Shown here in pieces: positions 1-11,319 of a stretch of 64,000 bases of DNA. The notes beneath the pieces are model-generated. The model saw only the letters and a list, made by a program, of their open reading frames with translations, made no database searches and was not told the origin of the DNA. The number at the start of each line of letters is the position of its first letter. Position 1 is the first letter of the stretch. A program made the position numbers and the translations under genes. The DNA comes from Mucidula mucida (taxonomy: Eukaryota; Basidiomycota; Agaricomycetes; Agaricales; Physalacriaceae). The DNA is taken from contig JADNYV010000188.1 of NCBI GenBank assembly GCA_015501055.1, forward strand, positions 1 to 64,000, in the 5' to 3' direction.

Positions 1-2001
1 ATAATTGCGCTCACTTCGTTCAGCGCGCGAGACGAAAGCTACTGGTCTCCATTTTCCGTCAACAACTGGGAAAGAACCGCCCCGTTCGCATAGTTCGAGG
101 AGTCTGCCTCGACTCAAAACTTGCCGTCGTCGCGTGGTACGGTCAGAACGGGTTCTTCTGTCATCTCCGTTTCAACTCCCTCAAACGCCTCATGCTGCTC
201 CTCTCCCCAAACCCATTCGCCCTTCCCGGTTAGCAATGTCAACGGCTTCGCTACTCCCGCAAATCCCCGATGAAACATTGGGTAGAAGTTGCAGAAGCCC
301 AGGAATGACTGTACTTCCTTCTTCTTTGTCGGCTCCTTCCATTCCTTCACTACGGCCACTTTTGCCAGATCCATCTTCACTTCTCCTCCTCCAACAATAA
401 CTCCCAAGTAATCTACAGTATGGTGCTCAAAACTACATTTCTCGGGGTTTTAAATACAACTTATTTACTTGTAATATTTCTAATACCCTTCGTACAATCT
501 GTCTATGCTCCTCAAGAGTGTTTGTAAAGATAAGTATATCGTCCAAGTAAACGATAACATGTCCGTCGTCAATTAATTCCTTCAGAATGTGATTCATGAA
601 CGATTGGAACGTTGCCGGCGAGTTTGTAAGTCCGAAGAACATGACTGAGGGCTCGAACAGGCCTCGGTTTGTTCTAAACGCCGCTTTCCACTCATCACCT
701 TCTTTGATCCGGATGTTATTGTAACCCCATCGGACATCCATCTTCGTGAAAACCTTTGCTCCCTTCAACTTGTCGATAAGCTCCTGAATCAACGGCAAGG
801 GGTATCGGTTCTTGATTGTCATGTCGTTCAACTTCCGATAATCCTGCACTGGCCGAAGGCTTCCGTCCTTCTTCTTGACAAAGAAGAATGGTGACGCCAT
901 GGGTGAGATTGATGGCCGTATGCGTCCCGTGCGTCTGTTTTCCTCCAAGAACTCGTCTAACGCCTTCTGCTCGGATGGGCTAAGGGGATAAACCTTACAG
1001 TCAACCGGTTTGGAACCAGGCGTAAGTTCTATCGCGTGATCCCAGGGTCTTCGCTCCGGTAACTTGTCAAAGTCCGCCTTGCTAAATACATCGGAGAATT
1101 CCTCAATGTAAGGTGCAGCAGCGGATGAAGGCTGCTGTGATCTCAGCTTTTCACCGCTTTTGCGATAGTTGTCCCAGTCCATCCAGAACAAACGCTCTCC
1201 CTCTTCCAACTTCTCTTCTACGTCTTCTCCTTCATCTTCCGGCGAGTTATACTCGGGTAGGTAGCCGCAACGGTCTGGGCATCGATCAAAAGACAACGTG
1301 GATTCCGTCCAGTTGATCGTGGGATTGTGATATTGTAGCCAGTCTAGCCCCAAAAAGATACTTGTTTTGCCAAGATTGGTGACGGCCAACTTGATCTTTT
1401 TGGCGTGATCACCGATCTTCATCCGGACCTGCACAAAGCCTTTGATTGCTCCTCCCTCGTTTAGGGTTCCATCCGCATTGTAGACAGGGAGCTTGACCGG
1501 TAACTCCTTGATCGGGAGTCTGTTCTTCTCGACGAATTCTTTATTGACACAAGAACCCGTTGCTCCACTGTCAAGAAGGGCACTCGTTTCCCATTCAGAG
1601 CCTGTGTGTACGCTCTCTATGGTTACTCGGAGTTTCATGTCCTGCCCCTTTGTTCCCCGGATATACTTCCTTGACTTTTTTAACTCCGTCACAACTTCCA
1701 CCGCAGCTTCCTTTGTCAACGCTTTGATCGCCATCACCTTCTCCTCCGTCGCTTCTCTCTCTCTCCGTTCCGGCATCCATGCTCTCAAAATTCCCACTGC
1801 TCTCGACACGTCATCCTCTCTTAGCCGTTGTGCAATCCACTCGGGCGTATTTGGCTCAAATCTTTCTTTCGCAGGTTTTGTTGGTGAAGTCGTCGATGAT
1901 ATTTTAGATGTTTCAGCGTACTGTAAATAAATTCTGCATCTGACGACCCTTCCCTTGATGACTGCTCTGGCAGGACTGCGTCTACTGCGGGAGCTTCGCA
2001 A
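1..2001 (-). pseudogene. Ty3/gypsy Pol polyprotein (protease-RT-RNase H), decayed and cut by the window edge
   Basis: This is the pol region of an LTR retrotransposon. The open frame at 433-2001 carries a retropepsin-like site (LLDSGATGS) followed by a reverse transcriptase with the [13 protein letters not shown] stretch and the catalytic [11 protein letters not shown] box. After the RT fingers/palm the frame ends at a stop at 433. The expected continuation (FEHHTVDYLGV-type, then an RNase H-like connection containing FLGFCNFYPMF) is found in another frame at 114-420. The simplest reading is a one-base deletion near 440, where an A-run precedes the Cys codon. Integrase lies beyond the left edge. 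The element is therefore inactive as it stands. The family assignment rests on domain order and motifs; the lineage within Ty3/gypsy is not determined. Confidence 0.9.
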
Positions 2002-2586
2002 AACCCAACTCTTCGGCCAACTTCTTCTTCTCCTCGTCGTTCATTTCGGTCCATAGACCCCGAATCGTCTGGGGTCGACCCTTCTTAGGACAGAACCTGC
2101 TGACATGGCCGTGTTCGCCACAGCTGAAGCAAAGTCCTCTTCGACGTGCGTTGTCGATATCCATCGGTCTGCCGGCTCCTCCATAGGTAACGCCGGTGGC
2201 ATCTCGTCGTGTGATTGGCGTCGGGGGTGGATTCGTAGGGTTGACTCTTGATATAGCTGCCTGCGGAGCTTGGGGCCGGGACTGCATGCCGGACCTCTTG
2301 CTCGCCGCCCGCCTTCTCCACAGCTGATCGATCTGAATGATCTGTGCCTTCCAATCCTTGTACTTCTTTGGCAACCCATCTCGGCTGCCATAGATCTGGT
2401 CAATGATCTTCTCGTTGACATTGGTCTCGCACGGATGTATGTGAACATCGATCGCCACCAGCTCTTGTACTTGGACTTATCCCCGTCATAGTCATAAGGC
2501 TTGTTGACAAGGGATCGACCTTTGGTTTCATCATTGGCGTGATGAGCGGGTGTGTGATGAGCAGCTTTGGGTGCTTCGTTGGACAT
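1982..2586 (-). pseudogene. Gypsy Gag remnant with CCHC zinc knuckle
   Basis: The frame 1982-2458 ends in a classic retroviral zinc knuckle, CFSCGEHGHVSRFCPK (C-x2-C-x4-H-x4-C), followed by a short acidic tail, and it overlaps the start of the pol frame. A Gag-like N-terminus (start at 2586, MSNEAPKAAHH, then YDYDGDKSKYKSWWR) lies in a different frame and joins the knuckle part after only about 45 codons. Normal fungal Gag proteins of this type are several hundred residues, so an internal deletion plus frameshift is inferred. Gag packages the element RNA; the knuckle binds nucleic acid. The overlap of the gag stop with pol fits a frameshift or reinitiation scheme. Confidence 0.8.
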
Positions 2587-3183
2587 GATGGATCGGGGTG
2601 ATGGGATCGGAGAGTGAAAGGGTGAAAGTGGGGATATGGGTGATGCGGATTTGGATGAAACGGGTGAGGGAATAGAGGTTTGGATGAATAGGGAGGGATC
2701 GCCTAGATCTGAAATAGAATCCAGGACTTGGTAGGGTGGGGAATGATGATGTGTATCGTAAGGTAAGTAAAGTAGGTAGGTATCGTAACTGTCTACACTA
2801 TTTTACCGACTACTGACTATGTATCTACGGAGCCCAAGAGCTCGTCACAAGTTCGCAATTGCCCAGCCGACGTCCCTCTGGTGTGAGGTAAGCCGAAGTT
2901 TTCCTGGGAACGGGGGTTGACCCGTAAACAGCGCCCACTGAAGTGCAACTGCCAAAAGTTCGTTCTCGTGAGAGCGGCTACTTCCAGCACCCGAGGCAGT
3001 TATCTCTAACTGTTAGCCGGCGCTACTGGGACTAATACACATGTATGCGGACGTGCGCTGGAATTAGGAATCCGTCGATCTGTAAACAGGAAAGGGAATG
3101 GGGAATGTGCGATGATCAAACAGTGAAGTGCTGATCGACAATCAGGGATGTGTGGTAGGTGGTAGAAAGTAGTTCCGATCTTC
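2587..3183 (-). other. Gypsy leader between LTR A and gag
   Basis: About 600 bp lie between the inner end of LTR A (3184) and the Gag start (2586). No open frame of note is present. I could not find a convincing tRNA-complementary primer-binding site directly next to the LTR; the first bases on the minus strand are GAAGATCGG. The stretch may be an untranslated leader, or it may include deleted gag sequence. Confidence 0.4.
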
Positions 3184-3713
3184 TGTTAGCGACTGACTAA
3201 GCCACGAGACTCAACCAGGTACCACAGCAAGAACTTAAGGAATAAAGTGTTTGTGTTTGTAAGACTAGGCTAGGCCAGGTGTATAAACGAGATCGGAACT
3301 AAAGTACAACAATGCTATGCTACTGCTTATACACTAGTAAGTCTGTGTTTGGAACTCCTTGTCCATACGCGTTTCCACTAGGGATGCTCCACGCCCTTGA
3401 CCCAGTGTGGTATGCTACTAGTCCGTGAAACCATTAAATATGAGTGGTAACTGCATGTAAGTAATAATACTGAAACGTCCATGTGTGCTACGAGTGTCGG
3501 CGGTGTGTATACAATAGGGAGTCCATGTGGTATCAGCATGTATGATGTCATCCATGTGTTGGACGTGTGTCCGACATGAGTACGGCTTCGGTAATGAAAA
3601 GGAGTATGATCGGTGACGAAACAGATGATGAAACAGTCCGTTGGTTGATAAGACAAGCCCCCCGATAAGATATGATAAGATGTGAGAATGTGAAAATATG
3701 GCGATTCATAACA
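3184..3713 (-). repeat. LTR A (530 bp, minus orientation)
   Basis: Begins TGTTAGCGAC and ends TTCATAACA on the plus strand, giving TGTTA...TAACA termini. It is the inverted copy of LTR B (3960-4489) and the same orientation as LTR C (6285-6821). Its orientation matches the minus-strand gag-pol to the left, so it is most simply the 5' LTR of that element. The five bases beyond its outer edge (ATGGG, 3714-3718) would be one target duplication; the partner lies outside the window. Confidence 0.85.
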
Positions 3714-3959
3714 ATGGGAACCGGCATGCAATCTCAAAAATGCCAATGAAGCCATCAGCGATTTCCACCAACAATATCCGAACAAGCCGAAGCCACCCGC
3801 GCTTGCTCGCATTGAAGTCCCCATGTCGCAATTTCCATCACATTTATTCCGACCCATGCCACCGCCTGATACCGAACCCCTTGACGTCATGCTACCCTCT
3901 GCAGCCCTCATGGAGCGACTCTGGCGCAGAATGGAACTTGCGCCTTAAGGAGGGGGTGA
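3714..3959 (+). mobile_element. 3' end of a second gypsy Pol plus polypurine tract
   Basis: In a plus-strand frame without an internal ATG start, the segment reads NEAISDFHQQYPNKPKPP and ends MERLWRRMELAP-stop, which looks like the C-terminus of a gypsy integrase/Pol. Immediately after the stop comes a purine run AAGGAGGGGGTGA (3947-3959), a polypurine tract, and then LTR B. This is the canonical 3' junction of an LTR retroelement. The rest of this element is missing to the left, where LTR A of the oppositely oriented element begins, so one element was cut by insertion or rearrangement. Confidence 0.75.
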
Positions 3960-4489
3960 TGTTATGAATCGCCATATTTTCACACTTTCACATCTTATCA
4001 TATCTTATCGGGGGCCTTGTCTTATCAACCAACGGACCGTTTCATCATCTGTTTCGTCACCAATCATACCCCTTTTCATTACCGAAGCCGTACTCATGTC
4101 GGACACACGTCCAACACATGGATGACATCATACATGCCGATACCTCATGGACTCCCTATTGTATACACACCGCCGACATTCGTAGTACACATGGTCGTTT
4201 CAGTATTATTACTTACATGCAGTTACCACTCGTATTTAATGGTTTCACGGACTAGTAGCATACAACACTGGGTCAAGGGCGTGGAGCATCCCTAGTGGAA
4301 ACATGTATGAACAAGGAGTCCCAAACACAGACTTACTAGTATATAAGCAGTAGTATAGTATCATTGTACTTTAGTTCCAATCTCGTTTATACACCTGGCC
4401 TAGCCTAGTCTTACGAACACGAACACTTTATTCCTTAAGTTCTTGCTGTGGTACCTGGTTGAGTCTCGTGGCTTAGTCAGTCGCTAACA
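3960..4489 (+). repeat. LTR B (530 bp, plus orientation)
   Basis: Begins TGTTATGAATCGCC and ends GTCGCTAACA. It is the reverse complement of LTR A with scattered mismatches. It sits directly behind a polypurine tract, so it is a 3' LTR of a plus-strand element. LTRs A and B face away from each other with only 246 bp between them, which gives this stretch hairpin-forming potential. Confidence 0.9.
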
Positions 4490-4554
4490 TTGTATGTCAC
4501 TCATTGCTCTTTGATATCATTTTCTGACTCTATGGCAGGAACACTGCACAGTTT

Positions 4555-7213
4555 ATGCTTGGATACTTCACTCCCAAGACCACGACGATGCCAATCACGA
4601 TGACACCAACCACTCCTCCGCCAGATCCATCTGCCCTCACTGTACCATCACCTGCACCTGATCGTGCATTCCCCAGTCCGTATATCGCCTCTCCCGAGCT
4701 CAGACACAAACGTGAAGCCGTAGCTACATCCGTCTCAGAAAGCAATGAGAACCTTGTTGATGACACTCTTGGATACACGTCAGATCTTGAGTCAGACACC
4801 AAAAGCAATGACGAATCGACACCGCTCAATGAGCCAGCCAGAAAACGCCAGAAACTCAACATCCCATATCGAGCTCAGTGCCAACAGAAGCACGACCACA
4901 TTGTCAAGGAACGCGAGCTGGCACTTGCTGCCATCGACAAACTGCTGCGGTCAGAGGTTGCATCGAAGGCACCCAACTCGCTTCAAGCAATATGTGCGCG
5001 CGCTGTCCAGAGCTGTCTCCGTCTTGTTGTGAAGACTGGCTCCAAGATAATGGAGGCATCCAAAGTGACGGCAATTGCTCATGGGTTTTTGCCCAAATAC
5101 GGTGGACGACTTGTTCGTGATTGGGTTCGGATGTGGACCAATAAGCAAGAGCTGCCTTCTTCAGCTTGTGGATCTCATGTCAAGTCGTTCTCGGTGCTTG
5201 ACGACCCGGTCGTTCTTGAAGGCACTTGGACGTATCTTCGCACCCATAAATGGGTGACGGATCCGCAAAAGTTCCAGCGGTTCATTAATAATGAACTGCT
5301 TCCGGACGCGCAAGTTTGTGGTGGACACGGTGGAGCCAGCAATGCGAAAGGGACTGCAACAATACCTTCAGCTCGAGCTCTTTCCCCGTATCTATTTCAA
5401 GGCAGCTGGTGGTGTCTCACTGAAGACCTCTGAACGTCTTATGAAGAAGTTGGGCTTCAGATATGTCAAGCATGCTAAAGCTGTCTATTTTGATGGCCAT
5501 GAGCGTCTGGACGTGGTCGATGATTGTCAAGATCGCTTCATTCCGGAGATCAATGCCTTACGCAACCAGATCATCGAGTATGTGGTTGGCAATGTTGACA
5601 ACAAGCAAATGAAGTCGCCACTGCAGGGTGAAAGGTACAACAACAACTGTGTCAAGCCTCAATATGTTCTTGTTGCCCACAACAAAATGACTTGTCAGGC
5701 TAACAATGACAAGGGCAAGAGTTGGGGCCCGGTGGATGAGCAGCCGTTGAAGAAGAAGGGTGTTGGTCGTGAGGTTCATCATAGCGAGATTATCTGTTCA
5801 AGTATGGGATGGATGAAGGATGCTGGGGAGAGTATGGATTATGGAAAGAATTATGATGGTTGGTGGACCGGTGAGATATTCTGCAAGCAGGTACGTGTTG
5901 AATTCAAGCTTTGATCCTTAACTGACATGTTTGAAGCTTCGAGAGAAGATCATTCCAATCTTTGAGCGGATTCACGGAGCCGGTCATATAATGATCTTAC
6001 TTGTCGACAACTCGCAAGGCCATTCCGCTTATGCTCAGGATGCATTGCTCACATCTCGCATGAATCTCAATCCCGGTGGGAAACAAGCTCATATGCGGAA
6101 TGGCTGGTTCATGAAGGACGGAGTCTGTGTCTCTCAGCCCATGGACTTCGAGCCAGATCATCCTGTTCATCCATCCGCACCCAAAGGAATGAAGGTGGTT
6201 CTTCAAGAGCACAGATTATGGCGGCCCATGCTTATAAAATGCAAGGATGGATGCCCCAGTAGAAGCATGACATGTTGTGCAAAGTGTTAGCAACTGACTA
6301 AGCCATGAGACTCAACCAGGTACCACAGCAAGAACTAAGGAAGAAAACGTTTGCGTTTGTAAGACTAGGCTAGGCCAGGTGTATAAACGAGATTGGAACT
6401 AAAGTACAATGATACTACACTACTGCTTATATACTAGTAAGTCTGTGTTTGAGACTCCTTGTCCATACGCGTTTCCACTAGGGATGCTCCACACCCTTGA
6501 CCCAGTGTTGTATGCTACTAGTCCGTGAAACCATTAAATACGAGTGGTGACTGCATGTAAGTAATAATACTGAAACGACCATGTGTACTACGAATGTCGG
6601 TGGTGTGTATACAATAGGGAGTCCATGAGGTATCGGCATGTATGATGTCATCTGTGTGTTGGGCGTGTGTCCAACATGAGTACGGCTTCGGTAATGAAAA
6701 GGAGTATGATTGGTGATGAAACAGATGATGAAACAGTCCGTTGGTTGATAAGACAAGGCCCCCGATAAGATATGATAAGATGTAAAAATGTGAAAATGTG
6801 AAAATATGGCAATTCATAACATAAAGCGGTGCTTGGATTCCCAGCCAGACTTTCAATTGCAGCGCTCTCTGGTTCACGAGATTTTGGCAGAAGCAGGGCA
6901 TATTTGTCTCATGCTGCCAAAATATCACTGCGAGCTTAACTTTATCGAGTTCTTCTGGGGCGCAACAAAACGATACTTGCGAGAGCACTGTGATTATACC
7001 TTTGACACATTGAAGGCTAATCTCCCCTTAGCGATGGCATTGGTATCATTGCAGACGATCCGTCAATGGGAACACCAGATGGTCAGATGGATCAATGCTT
7101 ACCGAGGAGGAATGGATGCTAAGGATGCTCAGACCGAGGTGAAGAAGTACAGCAGCCGTGTATACAAGTCCCACCGTCGCCCCTCGGAGCGCGTGGCTGC
7201 CCTCCTTGATTAA
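4555..7213 (+). pseudogene. DDE transposase gene, frameshifted and split by LTR C
   Basis: The gene can be followed in four blocks. 4555-5308 gives the N-terminus: Ser/Pro-rich, a basic ARKRQKL stretch, then helix-rich sequence. A frame change near 5308 leads to 5309-5890, which holds YFDGHERLDVVDD, a likely first catalytic Asp region. A 46-bp intron (5891-5936) precedes 5937-6284, which holds ILLVDNSQGHSAYAQDALL with the second Asp. LTR C interrupts at 6285. After it, 6827-7213 holds YHCELNFIEFFWGATKRYLREH with the catalytic Glu, and the frame ends in AALLD. The D...D...E layout and the ELNFIEFFWG box resemble Tc1/mariner DDE_3-type transposases common in agaricomycetes, but I cannot name the family. 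The single-base frameshift and the LTR make it non-functional. Confidence 0.8.
6285..6821 (-). repeat. LTR C, solo LTR inside the transposase gene
   Basis: Termini TGTTAGCAAC...TTCATAACA match LTR A. No gag or pol flanks it, so it is a solo LTR left by LTR-LTR recombination. The flanks are CAAAG (6280-6284) and TAAAG (6822-6826), a 5-bp target duplication with one change. Removing the LTR and one duplicate joins the transposase reading frame exactly (codons GCA AAG then CGG TGC), which confirms the insertion point. Confidence 0.9.
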
Positions 7214-7939
7214 TATCACGTGTATCATTGCGCCACACCTTCCTAATATAGTAAGCGGCCAAATAGGACCGTGATTCACATGGTCAACTTTTTATTTATT
7301 GCTCGGAGCAACTATCCCTCAAACAGATTGATAGTATACTTGAATAGCTTTCTTTTCACCAGAGGGATAAGGGATCAAGGTTGTCCCTGGAAAGCGGTAC
7401 TCATTGCACATCATTTGCGGTGACTAGGTGACCGGCACCATAAGTACTATGACAACGCCAAACTTGCGACTCCCTATATCAACATACGAACTGCCGAGCG
7501 TAACAGCTCCTCGCAGAACACCTTCCACCGGACGGGCGTATATCGTTTCGCGCGCGCCAGCTGCGCTTTCTTACTAAGCCTAGCTGATGGAGCGGATGTA
7601 TTATGTGAATCAGCACAATAATGCCGAGCGCGAAACAAGTCGTTGCATCCTGCGTCTCGACACTGTCACACAGAAAAGCATACCACCCCAACTCTGCGAG
7701 TTCGGAATTTTCTTCAGTACGAATCCCAATGCCGCTTGAACTTTGCCAGTTCCCGTAAGCTGGTCGTCACTAGGCTCGCCCTAGAAAAAGAGTTACAACA
7801 GGCTATGAATGACCACAAATGACACCAATGGTACGGGAGAGTGTGTATGTACAAGTGTTAAGAAGGGGTGTAAAAGCTACCAGTAGGATCATATATATAT
7901 TGAGATTCCGATTCTAATGATTATCTACTTGTTACCGAT
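7214..7939. other. Intergenic, nothing recognised
   Basis: Only short scattered frames are present. I saw no terminal inverted repeat for the preceding transposase and no RNA gene. Confidence 0.5.
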
Positions 7940-9588
7940 TCAACGATCCAACCAGCTACTGACGATGCGTTGAACTTCAGACGCGTGTCGTTGAAGCAGC
8001 AGTAAGACAGCAACAACATCTGCAATGTCAAATGGGTTCGGGCGCATAAAGCTATCAGCGAAGTAGGTGGAAAGAAGTACAGAAACGTAATGCCATTCGC
8101 TGTCGTGTTCGCTCTCCCTGGCATAGTGTGCGTACACTTCTATTCCACGGGGCGTATACAACACGCCAAGAAGCGAGCACATTCGAGGAAGTCCCTCCCC
8201 AGGGCGTACCAATGAATGGAGGTGGACGATGAATGCTAGAGACCACTCAAAACGCTTTGCAAGTTCGGCGGCACCCTCCTCCCGAGGACGACCATCCCAG
8301 GGAATGGCGACGAGGAGTGGAAGCCACATACAAGCCGGAACGCCGGCTATGGGAAGTCGGCATTCTATACTTTCGTGGAATTGTGGAACAGAGATGGCCG
8401 GGTGACGCGGCGGACTTGGAGGGTTGCTAAATGCCCATGAGAATTTGAAGTGAAGAGACAGTGGACAAACAATACCCGAGAACTCGACATCCCGGGATAT
8501 GAAAAAAGCCAGGCAGAGTGACCTGCATCACGTCGATCAAATCACGTTCAAACGATCCAGCATAGGGATGAGAAAATAGTCTGGCCATACACCGCTTCAG
8601 CGAATGCGGATGGTTGAAAGGAAGGTCATTCAGGTAAACCATGGGGGCCGGATAGGTGGGGTGCTTGTCGAAATCGTCATCCGGCACGACAATGAGGACA
8701 TCTCGTCCGTTATTAAGGTCTCGGAAAATCTCTCGAAGCGACTTTAGCAAAATTTGATCAAGGTGGGCATCCGGCATAGCCTCATCCAGCGTCTCTTCCT
8801 GGACCGAGCTCTAAGAGGTTTCCCATATCACAAGAAACGACGTACCATCCAGCTTCTTGGGATTGTGAAGTGCCGCTTCTCAGCCCGGAGGTTGGCCGCT
8901 ATATCAAAGCGTACATAACTGCCTGGAAGGGATATGCGTGTCTCCTTATCACAAGTTGCCCCGCAATTGAAGAACAGCCAACGTCTACGGAACGTTAACG
9001 TCAGAAACAGAGTCGACGAGGTGCGTTCATAGCACACCTGGAAAACGGAAGACTGCTGCTGCCGAGAGCCGCACAAAAGGTATCCATTACTGAGACGGGG
9101 TCAAAAGCAATGTGGTAGAGATGTAGGGAGCCTTTGCATGTAAGAGCTACAATTACGCTCAGTTTCGCTATATGCATGCAGTATGCAAGCGAAAGAATGG
9201 AACCAGTTGGCGGTGATGGTCTAAGCGATCAATTGATTCAGGGTCACATTAATTTTATCATTGACGCCCTCTACTAGCAGTGGCATGCACCTGGGACTGT
9301 CAAGTCACTGCCTTCCCGGTGCGCGACGAAGAGAAGTACAGAATGTATCCCATTCCCGAATACTCAAATTCAAAGAACTCGGGACTCAAAATTCTTCCGA
9401 CTTACCGCAGCAGTGGTAGTCGTGATGAGTGGAACCGTTGATACACAATGGTTTCCGTATGCATCATTTCTCGTGAAATTTGCCGATGAAATGTAAATGA
9501 TCATTGTGATTCGTGCCAGGAAATGGAATGGACGTCCATGTGACAGACACGTGGGAATAAGTTCGACCAGCATTGCCCCCATGGACAT
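7940..9588 (-). CDS. Multi-exon gene of unknown function (basidiomycete-type)
   Basis: I do not recognise the product. Three long minus-strand segments look coding: 8828-9076, 8427-8777 and 7940-8329, with a possible 5' exon at about 9395-9588 that ends at a GTAAGT donor. The last segment has a pattern, SVLLSTYFADSF...VVAVLLLLQRHASEVQ, that resembles the segment SYLVDSL...LRVLVALLTLQRHVHRLGSVW of the plus-strand gene at about 9.7-11.0 kb. The two genes are therefore probably diverged, oppositely transcribed paralogues. No signal peptide, membrane segment or catalytic motif is evident. Exon borders and the start are uncertain. Confidence 0.4.
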
Positions 9589-9699
9589 CTCCTCAAAGAA
9601 CGACGTTCATGTCAATCTTGTAAGGTTCCTTCTGTCAAAAATTCCGTTCCCCCCAAAGGCACCATCCCAGTACGTTTCTTTCAACTTTGGCGTCATCAC

Positions 9700-11242
9700 C
9701 CATCCTTTTTCAGATGGCAGTTTACCTCAACGGAGAGTCGACTGGATGAGAGCTTAGCGCGTCTTCATCGCCAATATGCTACGCTGGAACGAATGAAAGA
9801 CGTCTGGCGTCGAGACATTCTTGAAGTTCCGCATACATGGCTGGTCAGAGACGTCCTCAACCAGAAGTTGTCACTTGGACTAAAATCTTATTTTCACAGT
9901 TGACCGACCTCCATGCTACCGAAGTCGAGGGAAACATAGCGACTATGAACTTGGGGTTCTCAGTCAGTCACTGTACGGTGTCTCGACTGTCAACGGATGC
10001 GGTCATTGACCGCCATAACAAAGCGGATTGCGTGGCTCCCGATTTCTGTTTGACCAAGCAGCGAAGTGGACTTCACTACGCCTATTTCCATACCCTCGGC
10101 GTCAAGCTCAATCCGCCTAAGCGCCTGGAGGACATGTATCAGCATTGTACACAAACAGCATCGGATGTTATGATGTACGGCCACGAGGAAGTTTTGGCAA
10201 GTTTTTCCGTTCAGGGATATTCGTCGGTATCCCTGGTTGCTCGATGACTCGGTACGTCGCCTGCTTATCTCAAGGATGTAACCACTGATATATTAGCAGT
10301 AATACCCGTACATGTTTACCGCCGTCGTTGATGCCGATTTCAACGATGGACGACCTCCATCCTTTAGATTTCTCGGTTCTTGCACACCCTATAGGCTCCT
10401 CGTCGCCAGAGAGCGTGAGCCGAGACAAAGCGTTATATATCTCTGTGAACCGTCCTGCTCTTCTCCTTGGCATGAAAGGCCCGACGGGTTGGCAAAACGG
10501 CGGGACTGGCAAAAGCCTGCAAGAACTGATTGCTGCCATGTCAGTCCACGCCGAAGCCAGTCTTGATATCATCAACAAGGGATGGCAAGACCATCACCGC
10601 TACAACTCTTCCCTCTGTCCACCACTACCCGATGAAGCTATAATCTTCGGTGTCATTTATGACTCTTCCCAGCTGCATATCATCGCTCATATCCTCAAAG
10701 AGGACTCTCCGCGTCACTACGTCTCATACCTCGTTGACTCTCTCGAATTTCCTGCTGTCCCCGACGGCCACGGTCCTGCTGAATGGTTTACGGGAAGACT
10801 GCGGGTTTTAGTGGCGTTACTCACGCTCCAGAGACACGTTCATCGGCTGGGTTCTGTCTGGGGAGAGACTGCATTCAGCTCAGGTTCGAATGCTCTACAT
10901 CTGTCAAAGAGAATTGACGAGAACGAAATGGATCCCAAAAGCCTGATGATCGTGCTCCCCGCCATGTTGTGTCCGGCACCTGTACTTTGAGCCTATCAGA
11001 CGTACTCGATGACTTTGTGATGGGCCCCGACCCCAGGCGTCCGTATGAGCCATCTGATAAATCCTCGACGGAGGCGGAGGACGAGGAGGACGAGGAGGAG
11101 GAGGATGACGAGGACGAGGAGGACGAGGAGGAGAGAGGACGAGGAGGAGCAGGACGAGGAGGAGCAGCAGCAGGACAAGGAGGAGCAGCAGCAGGACAGG
11201 AGAGCAGGAGAGCAGGAGCAGGACAAGGAGGAGGAGCATGAG
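9700..11242 (+). CDS. Multi-exon gene of unknown function, possibly ending in an acidic/Gly-rich tail
   Basis: The clearest coding block is 10328-10870 or so, with AIIFGVIYDSSQLHIIAHIL, then SYLVDSLEFP and LVALLTLQRHVHRLGSVW; the last part resembles the minus-strand gene at 7.9-8.3 kb. Upstream blocks at about 9720-9890 (ARLHRQYATLERMKDVWRRDI) and 9899-10247 look like earlier exons. Downstream, a frame at 10969-11242 begins with SLSDVLDDFVMGPDPRR and runs into Glu/Asp repeats and then RGGAGRGG/AAAGQ repeats before a stop. It may be a spliced C-terminal tail or an unrelated low-complexity tract. No domain is recognised. Confidence 0.4.
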
Positions 11243-11275
11243 CAGGAAGAGCAAGACGAGCAGGACGAGCATGAC
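11070..11275. repeat. Purine-rich (GAGGACGAG)-type low-complexity tract
   Basis: A strand-asymmetric A/G-rich stretch built of GAGGA, GACGA and GAGCAG units. On the plus strand it can encode poly-acidic or Arg/Gly/Ala/Gln-rich sequence in all three frames, and on the minus strand Ser/Leu/Pro/Cys-rich sequence, so open frames here are not evidence of a gene by themselves. Confidence 0.85.
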
Positions 11276-11319
11276 CCAGGACCGGACCTCGGAGATGGAA
11301 GGACACCATCCTTCAAATA

